The notes under the pieces: model-generated | Databases searched by the model: none | The model's input: only the letters and a program-made list of their open reading frames with translations | Told to the model about the DNA's origin: nothing | Source of the DNA: Vulcanimicrobiota bacterium | GTDB taxonomy: Bacteria; Vulcanimicrobiota; Vulcanimicrobiia; Vulcanimicrobiales; Vulcanimicrobiaceae | Length of the DNA: 64,000 nt | Reading direction: 5' to 3' | Assembly: GCA_003168375.1 (NCBI GenBank) | Contig: PMSI01000003.1 | Span: 496,001-560,000, forward strand | Translations under genes and position numbers: made by a program | In this document: positions 54,546 to 62,251 of the stretch, piece after piece | How positions within the stretch are numbered: position 1 is the stretch's first letter | Layout: every line of letters starts with the position of its first letter

Positions 54546-55538
54546 TCAGGTCAGCGTGAAGCGCAGCTCGCCGAGCTTCGAGATGACGGTGCGGATGCGG
54601 TCGCCCTGCTTCAGCCACACCTGCTTGTCTTTGGGCATGCCGAAGATCACGCCGCTGGGCGTGCCGGTGAAGATCACGTCGCCCGGGCTGAGCGTGATGA
54701 ACGACGACGTGTAGCTGATGATGTGCGCGCAGTTGAAGATCATCTGCGCGGTGTTCATATCCTGGCGCGGCGTCGTCTCGTCGTTGACGAACGTTTGCAC
54801 CTGAAGCGTCTGCGGGTCGGGGATCTGGTCGGCGGTGACCAGCCAGGGGCCGATCGGCGCGAACTGGTCGGGCGTCTTTCCGGTCATCCATTGCGAGACG
54901 CGGTTCTGCGCATCGCGCGCCGTGAAATCGTTCCCGGTCGTGTAGCCGAAGACATAGTTCAGCGCCTGCGCCTCGGGAACGTTGCGGGCCGTCTTGCCGA
55001 TGATCACGACGAGCTCCGACTCGTAGTCGAACTGGGTCGCCGGCAGCGAAGAGACTGCGACGGTTCCGTTGTGGCGGTTGAGCGTCGTGTTGTACTTGTT
55101 GAACAGGTTCGGGAACGGCGGCGGCTTCTCGCCGGTCTCCACGATGTGCGCCTGGTAATTCAAACCGACGCAGATGATCTTCGGCGGCGAGCCGACGACC
55201 GGGCCGTACTGTACCGAGGACTCGCCGCGGATCGCACCGGCCGGCGCGTCCTTGACGAGGTGCGGCAGCGCGGCCACGTTGCCGCGGCCGGCGACGACGT
55301 CGTCGACCGTCAGCGGCGGCAGGGCGACGCCGAGTGCCGTCGCGGAACGCGCGATGTCGACGATCCCTTTCGCCGTGCGGACGCCGACGTGGTCGACGCC
55401 GCCGTCGCGCAGGGTGGTGAACGTCATCCCCCGCGCGGCGGCGGCGACGTCGGCCGCGCTGGCGGCGGCGACGAGCGTGGGAGCGGCGATGGCCACGGCG
55501 GTCGTGCCGGCCAGAAATGCGCCACGGGACGGGGTCAT
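54546..55538 (-). CDS. Fumarylacetoacetate-hydrolase-family protein with export signal
   Basis: 330 residues. The N terminus (TPSRGAFLAGTTAVAIAAPT to ASAAD) looks like a Tat-type or Sec signal, unusual for this normally cytoplasmic family. The FAH fold is clear: IICVGLNYQAHIVETG, the metal site DYESELVVIIGK, YVFGYTTGNDFTARDAQ and DVIFTGTPSGVIFGM. Members hydrolyse or decarboxylate acylpyruvate-like compounds; the substrate is unknown. Stands alone with its own terminator. Confidence 0.85.
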   Translation of the reverse strand: MTPSRGAFLAGTTAVAIAAPTLVAAASAADVAAAARGMTFTTLRDGGVDHVGVRTAKGIVDIARSATALGVALPPLTVDDVVAGRGNVAALPHLVKDAPAGAIRGESSVQYGPVVGSPPKIICVGLNYQAHIVETGEKPPPFPNLFNKYNTTLNRHNGTVAVSSLPATQFDYESELVVIIGKTARNVPEAQALNYVFGYTTGNDFTARDAQNRVSQWMTGKTPDQFAPIGPWLVTADQIPDPQTLQVQTFVNDETTPRQDMNTAQMIFNCAHIISYTSSFITLSPGDVIFTGTPSGVIFGMPKDKQVWLKQGDRIRTVISKLGELRFTLT

Positions 55539-55609
55539 AGCGAAGCCTCCTTCGGTGGGGGAAGAGGGCTTCTCGACGCCACGCGTCTCCCCTGGGGTAC
55601 GTCCCCCTC

Positions 55610-56248
55610 GTGAGACGGAAGCAGCAGCCCCAGGCTCGGACGCCCGAGATCTATCTGTCGGTCGACATCGAGGCGGACGGGCCGGCGCCCGGGCGCTACT
55701 CCATGCTTTCCTTCGGAATCGCGGCGTTCTCGATCGACAAGGTCCTGCTCTCGACGTTCACCCGGAACCTCGAACTGCTCCCCGGCGCCGTGCAGCACCC
55801 GCGCGTCATGGCCTGGTGGCAGTCGACGGCGCAGCACCGCGCGGCCTACGAACGGACGCGCGAGAACGTCCAGCCGATCCGCGAGTCGATGCTGGCCTGC
55901 GACGCCTGGTCGAAGTCACTGCGCGGCTACGGAAAGCCGTGCGTGGTCGGTGCGCCCGCGGCGTACGACTTCGGCGCGTGGCTGTACTGGTATCTGGTCT
56001 ACGTGCTGGACGAGATCCCCGACCTCGGCTACGCGGCGCTCGACCTCAAGTCGTTCGCGATGGGGCGGTTGCCGGAGACGCGCTACCGCAGCCTCGGCAA
56101 GAGCACGTACGACCCCGAATGGTTCGACGCGAACACGCCGCACACGCACGTCGCGCTCGACGACGCGATCGAACAAGGCACGATCCTCGTCAACGCGATC
56201 CGCGACCGCGACGGCCTGCCGCGGATCGAGGGCTACACTCGACCGTGA
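55610..56248 (+). CDS. DEDDh-type exonuclease-like protein
   Basis: 212 residues, GTG start. The exonuclease motifs are visible: DIEADGP (Asp and Glu of motif I) near residue 19, and HVALDDAIEQG (His plus Asp of motif III) near 186. The middle (GAPAAYDFGAWLYWYLV) takes the place of motif II, with its Asp. Similar proteins are annotated as exonuclease or 3'-5' RNase-like. Substrate unknown. Convergent with the S9 operon. Confidence 0.75.
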   Translation: MRRKQQPQARTPEIYLSVDIEADGPAPGRYSMLSFGIAAFSIDKVLLSTFTRNLELLPGAVQHPRVMAWWQSTAQHRAAYERTRENVQPIRESMLACDAWSKSLRGYGKPCVVGAPAAYDFGAWLYWYLVYVLDEIPDLGYAALDLKSFAMGRLPETRYRSLGKSTYDPEWFDANTPHTHVALDDAIEQGTILVNAIRDRDGLPRIEGYTRP

Positions 56249-56260
56249 TCGATGACGGCG

Positions 56261-58210
56261 TCAGAAGTGCTTTGCGAACCAGTCGACCCAGCGGCGGTTG
56301 AGGTCCTCGACGTGCAGCGGATCGCTCGGGAAGTGGCCGTTGACGGGGTAGACCAGCAGCTCCACCGGCGTTCCGGTCGCGCGGACGGCGTGGTAGAACT
56401 CGTACGAGAGCGGGGTCGGGACGCGCTGGTCGCCGGCGTCGGTGACGATCAGCGTCGGCGTCTTCACCCGGTCGGCGTAGCTGAGCGGTGATTCGTCGAG
56501 CGCGCGCTGCATCGCGGCGGGATCGGCGTACGGATCGCCGCGCAGGAGCGCCGGCGCGTACTCGTCGACGTCGCTCATCGACGTGACCCCGAGGAGCGAG
56601 TTGACGGCGGCACCGGAGAGCGCGGCGCGCCAACGGGTGTCGTGCGTGATCAGCCACGACGTCATCATCCCGCCGGCCGACCAGCCGGAGACGCCGATGC
56701 GGCCGCTGTCGACGATCCCTTCGCGCTCGAGCACGCCGATGGCATCGATGATGTCGCGTCCGGCGACCGACATCGGATGGCCGAGCGAGGTCGCGATCGC
56801 CTTCGCACCGTGGTTGTCGCTGCCGCGGTAGTTCGGCTCGAGCACGAGCCAGCCGCGCGCCGCCATCAAGCCTGCGAGCGCGCTGAACGTCGCGCGCGTC
56901 GCGCCGGTCGGACCGCCGTGGATCACGAGTACCAGCGGGTACTTCTTGCCCTTCGTGAAGCCGGGCGGTTCGGTGACGACCGCGTCCAGCGGCGTTTCGT
57001 CGGGTCCGTGCCACGCGATCGTCCGCTTCGTGCCGATACCGCGCGACGCGAGCCAGCCGTTCGTCGAGGTCAGCCGTTCGGGCGCGGACACACCGGTGCG
57101 CAGCAGATAGATCTCGGACGGGTCGCGCGCGGTCGAACCGCTGAACGCGAGCGTTCCGTCGCGTGCGCCGGACGGCGCGCCGGCGCTCACCTCGCCGGTC
57201 GGCAGCGTGGCCGGCGATCCGTCGCGTCCGAGTTTGAAGAGCCGTGACAGGGTCCCGTCGACGGCGCTCGTGACGATCGAGCCATCGGGCAAGAAGTCGG
57301 CGCTGCCGGGATTGCGATCGAACCGCGCGCTCAAGTCGACCGGATGCGTTCCGTCGACGTTCGCCAGGATCACGTCGTTCTGCACGTTCGCCACCGCGTT
57401 CGGCCGCAGGTAGACCAGCGTCTTTCCGGCATGGTCGAACGTCGCGCCCGACGCGCCTGTGGCGCCGAACATCGTGACCTTTCCGGTCGCCACGTCGACG
57501 ATCGCGGGCGTCGTTCGAAAGAACGTGTCGAACGTGCCGTCGGGCGCGCGGGTGAACGCGATCGCCTTGCCATCGGCGCGGTACGAGAGGTCGCCACCGG
57601 CGACGCTCCACGTCCCGGAGGTGAGCCGGCGCGCCTTCCCGCCGCCGGCGGGGATCAGCCACACGTGCGAGGGGACGGCCGCCGCGCGCGAGGTCCAGGG
57701 TTGCTTCGTCACCTCGAACGCGTCGTCGTGCGCGTCGATCGCCTTCTTGTTGGGCGCCTCGTCCTCGGTCACGTACGCGATCTCGCGCCCATCCGGACGC
57801 CACGCGAACCCGCCGATGCCGCGCTCCGCGTCGGTGACGCGCCGCGCTTCGCCGCCGTCGACGGGGAGGATCCACACTTGCGGGCTCTTCTTCTCGCCGC
57901 CCGGGCTGAGGAACGCGATGCGGTCGCCGTTCGACGACCAGGCCGGGCTCTGCACGCTCTGGCGGTCCGGCGTCAGCACGCGCTTCGCGTGCGTCCGAAC
58001 GTCGATCAGCACCAGCTGAGAGACGTTCTTGTTCTCTTTGAAATCCGGATGGCGCTGGATCGCGAGGACGTGCCGCGCGTCCGGCGCGATCGACACCGTG
58101 CCGTAGCTCACGAGGCGGCGCAGATCGCTCAGCTCGAGCGGGCGCGGCGCCGCGCCGAGCAGCAGCACGGCGCTCGCGGCGCCGGCGCACGATAGGATCG
58201 CACGTCGCAT
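56261..58210 (-). CDS. S9 prolyl-oligopeptidase-family serine peptidase, type A copy 1
   Basis: 649 residues. Signal peptide (SCAGAASAVLLLGAAPRP), beta-propeller with WD40/TolB-like repeats to about residue 400 (SPAWSSNGDRIAFLSPGG), then alpha/beta-hydrolase domain. Catalytic triad Ser511 (GVSGWSAGGM), Asp594 (DAGDQRVP) and His626 (PVNGHFPSD). Exported peptidase cleaving short peptides. ATG overlaps the previous gene's stop (ATGA). Closely resembles the gene at 60272. Confidence 0.93.
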   Translation of the reverse strand: MRRAILSCAGAASAVLLLGAAPRPLELSDLRRLVSYGTVSIAPDARHVLAIQRHPDFKENKNVSQLVLIDVRTHAKRVLTPDRQSVQSPAWSSNGDRIAFLSPGGEKKSPQVWILPVDGGEARRVTDAERGIGGFAWRPDGREIAYVTEDEAPNKKAIDAHDDAFEVTKQPWTSRAAAVPSHVWLIPAGGGKARRLTSGTWSVAGGDLSYRADGKAIAFTRAPDGTFDTFFRTTPAIVDVATGKVTMFGATGASGATFDHAGKTLVYLRPNAVANVQNDVILANVDGTHPVDLSARFDRNPGSADFLPDGSIVTSAVDGTLSRLFKLGRDGSPATLPTGEVSAGAPSGARDGTLAFSGSTARDPSEIYLLRTGVSAPERLTSTNGWLASRGIGTKRTIAWHGPDETPLDAVVTEPPGFTKGKKYPLVLVIHGGPTGATRATFSALAGLMAARGWLVLEPNYRGSDNHGAKAIATSLGHPMSVAGRDIIDAIGVLEREGIVDSGRIGVSGWSAGGMMTSWLITHDTRWRAALSGAAVNSLLGVTSMSDVDEYAPALLRGDPYADPAAMQRALDESPLSYADRVKTPTLIVTDAGDQRVPTPLSYEFYHAVRATGTPVELLVYPVNGHFPSDPLHVEDLNRRWVDWFAKHF

Positions 58211-60270
58211 CACTTCATCCACTTGTCGAACCAATCGGTCCAGATCCGGAGGCGTGTTTCGCGACCGACCGGGTCGCTCGGGTTGTGACCGGTCCGCGGC
58301 AGCTCCATGAACGTGACCGGGACACCGTGCCCTTGCAGCGCCCGGTAGAACGCGAACGACTGTGAGATCGGAACGCGCTGGTCGCTGCTGTCGGTCAGGA
58401 TCAGCGTCGGCGTCTTGACGTTCGCGGCGTACGTGATCGGTGACTCGGCACGGTATTTCGCGCGGCCGTCCGCGGTCCACGGCGTCACGCCGCCCAGGAA
58501 CACCGCGGCGAACTCCTCGCTGATGTCGGCCAGCGTCGCCTGCTCGAACCAGTCGTTCACGGCGGCGCCGCTGAGCGCCGCGCGCCAGAACGTCGCGTGA
58601 CCGATCAGCCACGAGGTCTGCAAGCCGCCGCCCGACCAGCCCGAGACGCCGATCCGCGCCGGATCGACGATGCCGAGCTTCTTCACCGCTTCGACGCCGG
58701 CCAAGTTGTCGCGCCCCGGACCGCTCGTCACCGGCCCGACGATCGCCTGCAGAAACGCGTCGCCGCTGTTGTCGCTGCCGCGATAGTTCGGTTGCAGCAC
58801 GAGGTACCCGTGGGCGGCCAGCAGTTGCGCCAGCGAGCTGAAGTCGCGCGTCGAGGTCGCGACCGGGCCGCCGTGGATCACCAGGACCAGCGGGTACTGT
58901 TTTCCGGCCGTGTAGTTCGGCGGATAGGTGAGGACGCCGTTGACGTTCATCCCGTCCGACATCCAGTCGATGCGGTCCGAGCGTCCCATCGCATAGCCGC
59001 GCGTCCAGGCGTTTTCGTCGCTGAGCGCGACCGGCTTGCCGCCGCGCCGCAGCACGTAGACCTCGCCCGGGCGGTCGGCGTGCCGACCGACGAGCGCGAG
59101 CGTTCCGTCGCGCGCGACCGTCGCATCGTTGCCGAACCCGACTTCGCCCAGATCGAGCCGAGCCGGCGGGCTGCCGTCGAGCGCGAGCCGCCACGCGTAC
59201 GTCCGCACCCCGTCGGCACCGCCGATCAGGACCGTACGATCGTCGAGCCAGTCGTACCACTGCGCGTTCCGGTCGAGCGCGACGGCGCTCGCGACGTCAC
59301 CGCCGTCGCTCACGCGGCGCACCACGACGTCGTGATGCAGGTACGCCGAGCCGTGGCGCGAGACGCCGAGCGCGACGCGCGTACCGTCGGGCGACAGAAC
59401 CGCTCCGCTGTCGAGTCCGCTCGCGCGCAGCGGGCGCTCCGCGCCGCTCGGAACGTTGACGACGACACTGTGTTGTTGCGTCAGGTGCGCGAAGATCGCA
59501 TCGGGCTGTTCGGTCACCACGATCGCACTGCCGTCGGGAAACCAGTCGATGCGGCCGGACTGGCTGGCGGCGCCGCGCGTGATCTGGCGCGGGTTCGCAC
59601 CGTCGGCGTCGACCGTCCACAGATGCGCCGGGCGCGACGGCGCGCGGGTGAGGTAGTGTTCGTCGGTGACCGTGAACGCTTCGGCGTAGCCCTTCGGTGT
59701 CGGCGAGGGTGAGGGCGACGGTTTCGGCGTCGCGGCCGGCGCCGCGCCGGCGGCCGGCGACGGGGAAGGCGCCGGCGACGGTTTCGTACCGCCCGGCGGA
59801 TCGCGCATCAGATACGCGAACGCGCGGCCGTCGGGGCGCCAGGCGAGGCCTTCGATCCCCTTGGTGTGCGTGATGCGCTGCGCGTCGCCGCCGTCGAGCG
59901 AGAGCACGTAGATCTCGGGCGGTTCGTCCTTGGACGGAGCGGCGAGGAACGCGATGCGCGTCCCGTCCGGCGACCAGGCGGGGTTGGAGACGTCGTCGCG
60001 GTCCCGCGTGAGGACGCGCCGAGAGCCGGTCGCGACGTCGACGAGCACGAGCTCGGTGCGCTCGACGTCGGCCTTGAAGTCGCCGACGCCGCGCACGTAC
60101 ACGACTCGCTTTCCGTCCGGCGAGATGTGCGGCTGGCGGACGCTGACGGCGGCGCGCAGCGCGTCGAGCGTCAGCGTCTTCGGCGTGGCCGCCGCCGGCG
60201 GAACCGTCGTCGTGACCGCAGGTGCTGCGGACGCGGCCGCGACCGCCGCGGCGAGCAAGATCGGGATCAT
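58210..60270 (-). CDS. S9 prolyl-oligopeptidase-family serine peptidase, type B copy 1
   Basis: 686 residues. Signal peptide (IPILLAAAVAAASAAPAV), propeller to about residue 430, hydrolase domain with GVSGWSGGGLQTSWLIG (Ser), TDSSDQRVP (Asp) and RTGHNPSDP (His). A Pro/Ser/Ala-rich insert at about 162-195 (KPSPAPSPSPAAGAA) is absent from its nearest relative at 62251. Co-translated with its neighbours. Confidence 0.93.
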   Translation of the reverse strand: MIPILLAAAVAAASAAPAVTTTVPPAAATPKTLTLDALRAAVSVRQPHISPDGKRVVYVRGVGDFKADVERTELVLVDVATGSRRVLTRDRDDVSNPAWSPDGTRIAFLAAPSKDEPPEIYVLSLDGGDAQRITHTKGIEGLAWRPDGRAFAYLMRDPPGGTKPSPAPSPSPAAGAAPAATPKPSPSPSPTPKGYAEAFTVTDEHYLTRAPSRPAHLWTVDADGANPRQITRGAASQSGRIDWFPDGSAIVVTEQPDAIFAHLTQQHSVVVNVPSGAERPLRASGLDSGAVLSPDGTRVALGVSRHGSAYLHHDVVVRRVSDGGDVASAVALDRNAQWYDWLDDRTVLIGGADGVRTYAWRLALDGSPPARLDLGEVGFGNDATVARDGTLALVGRHADRPGEVYVLRRGGKPVALSDENAWTRGYAMGRSDRIDWMSDGMNVNGVLTYPPNYTAGKQYPLVLVIHGGPVATSTRDFSSLAQLLAAHGYLVLQPNYRGSDNSGDAFLQAIVGPVTSGPGRDNLAGVEAVKKLGIVDPARIGVSGWSGGGLQTSWLIGHATFWRAALSGAAVNDWFEQATLADISEEFAAVFLGGVTPWTADGRAKYRAESPITYAANVKTPTLILTDSSDQRVPISQSFAFYRALQGHGVPVTFMELPRTGHNPSDPVGRETRLRIWTDWFDKWMK

Positions 60271-60271
60271 C

Positions 60272-62251
60272 TCAGAAGTGCCTCGCGAACCAGTCGATCC
60301 AGCGGTGGTTGACCTCTTCCCGGTGGAGCGGATCGCTGGGGAAGTGTCCGTTCACCGGGAACACGACCATCTCCACCGGCGTGCCGGTCGCGCGCACGGC
60401 GTGATAGAACTCGTAGGAGAGCGGTGTCGGGACGCGCTGGTCGCCGGCGTCGGTCATGATGAGCGTCGGCGTCTTCACGTCTGCCGCGTACGTCAGTGGA
60501 GACTCGGCGTCGTACAGCGCGCGCTCCCGCGGCCCCGTCCACGGCGAACGGCCGATGAACGAGGGCGAAAAGTCCTTGGCATCGGTCATGTCGGCGTAGC
60601 CGGTCCAATCGTTCACCGCGGCGCCCGACATCGCGGCACGCCAGCGGTGGTCGTGGCCGATCAGCCACGAGGTGAGCAGCCCGCCTTCGCTCCAGCCCGA
60701 GACGCCGATGCGCGTCTTGTCGATCCCGCCGAGCTTCAGCACCGCGTCGACGCCGTCAAGCACGTCCTGCGCGGGCGCACTGGTGATGTGCGGAACGGTC
60801 GCCTGCGCCCAGCGGTGGCCGAGGTTGTCGCTGCCGCGGTAATTCGGCTGGAAGACGTACCAACCGCGCCCCGCCATCAGTTGCGCCTGCGAGCTGAAGC
60901 CCTCGCGCGAGGTCGCGGTCGGGCCGCCGTGGATCAGCACCATCAGAGGGTACTCCTTGCCGCGCGCCGCGTCGACGGGCTCGGTCAGGACGCCGTCGGC
61001 CAGGAACCCGCCGGGCGCGTGCCACCGGATCGTACGCGTGCGGCCGAGCGCATGCGCAGCGACCGCGTCGTTGTAGTGCGTGAGCCGTTGCGGCGCCGCC
61101 GAGTTCGGCCGCAGCACGTACAACTCGCTGGGGCGAGATGGTGTGACGCCGACGAACGCGAGCGTGCCGTCGTGCGCGGCGGTCGCGCCGCCGGCGAGAT
61201 CGACGTCGCCGAGCGGCAGCGCGTGGGGCGTCCCATCGGCGGCCAAGGTGAAGAGCCGATCGCGTGTGCCGTCGTTGGCACCGACGACGACCGCGCCGTT
61301 CGCGGTGAAGAACCCGAACTGGACGTTCCGGTCGAGCCGCGCGCTCCGGTCGCGCACGTCGCCGCCGATGAGGTCCGCGACGTAGAGCTCGGTCTGCGAG
61401 AACGCGTGCGGGTTCTCGCCGCCGTACAGGATGCGGTCGCCGGCCGGCGAGACGTCGACCGAGTCGCCGCGACCGTGCGTGATCTCGCGGATCACGCCGA
61501 ACGACGTATCGATCCGCACGACCGATCGCCGGCGGTAGTGGTTGGTCGACGCCTGCGGTGTGCGGACGGCGTAGACGCTGCCCCCGTCGGGCGCATACAC
61601 CGGGCCGTCGACCAGCGACCACGATCCCTGCGTCACGCGTTTCACGCGCTTCCCGTCGGCGCCGATCGTCCAGAGATGGACCGGTACCGGCGCCGCGCGC
61701 GACGTCCACGCGTTGTCGGTGATCTCGAACCAGTCGTCGTGGGCTTTGATGCGCTTCTCGTCGGGTGCGGCGTCGCGCGCGCGATACGCCAGCCGGCGGC
61801 CGTCCGGACGCCATGCGAACCCCTCGACGCCCTTCGGCGCGTCGGTGATCCGCGCCGGCTCGCCGCCGTCCATCCGCAGGATGTAGATCTGCGGCGAGGG
61901 CTCCTCTTTCGCATCAGGTTCTTTCGGCGGCGTCGCGATGAAGGCGAGCCGGTCGCCGCTCGGCGACCAGGTCGGATGCCCGGCGTCGTCGCGCTCGTGC
62001 ACCAGGGTGCGCGTCGCGCCGGTGCGCGCGTCGACGAGCACGAGCTCGTTCCGGTATTTGTTCTTCTGAAAATCGGCCCGGCGCACGATCAGCGCGACGT
62101 GCTTGCCGTCCGGTGCGATCGCCGGCGAGAGCAGCGTGACCAGCGAGCGCAGATCGCGCTCCTCGAGCGGGTGCAGCGGCGCGGCGAACGCGCCGCCGGC
62201 GCCCAGCGCGAAGAGCGCGGCGACGGCCGCGACGCGATACGAACGCTTCAT
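60272..62251 (-). CDS. S9 prolyl-oligopeptidase-family serine peptidase, type A copy 2
   Basis: 659 residues from ATG 62251. Signal peptide (YRVAAVAALFALGAGGAFAA), beta-propeller, hydrolase domain with GVSGWSEGGLLTSWLIG (Ser), TDAGDQRVPTPLSYEF (Asp) and VNGHFPSDP (His). The last 60 residues are nearly identical to type A copy 1. Stop is 1 bp from the start of type B copy 1; its own start overlaps the upstream gene's stop. Confidence 0.93.
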   Translation of the reverse strand: MKRSYRVAAVAALFALGAGGAFAAPLHPLEERDLRSLVTLLSPAIAPDGKHVALIVRRADFQKNKYRNELVLVDARTGATRTLVHERDDAGHPTWSPSGDRLAFIATPPKEPDAKEEPSPQIYILRMDGGEPARITDAPKGVEGFAWRPDGRRLAYRARDAAPDEKRIKAHDDWFEITDNAWTSRAAPVPVHLWTIGADGKRVKRVTQGSWSLVDGPVYAPDGGSVYAVRTPQASTNHYRRRSVVRIDTSFGVIREITHGRGDSVDVSPAGDRILYGGENPHAFSQTELYVADLIGGDVRDRSARLDRNVQFGFFTANGAVVVGANDGTRDRLFTLAADGTPHALPLGDVDLAGGATAAHDGTLAFVGVTPSRPSELYVLRPNSAAPQRLTHYNDAVAAHALGRTRTIRWHAPGGFLADGVLTEPVDAARGKEYPLMVLIHGGPTATSREGFSSQAQLMAGRGWYVFQPNYRGSDNLGHRWAQATVPHITSAPAQDVLDGVDAVLKLGGIDKTRIGVSGWSEGGLLTSWLIGHDHRWRAAMSGAAVNDWTGYADMTDAKDFSPSFIGRSPWTGPRERALYDAESPLTYAADVKTPTLIMTDAGDQRVPTPLSYEFYHAVRATGTPVEMVVFPVNGHFPSDPLHREEVNHRWIDWFARHF

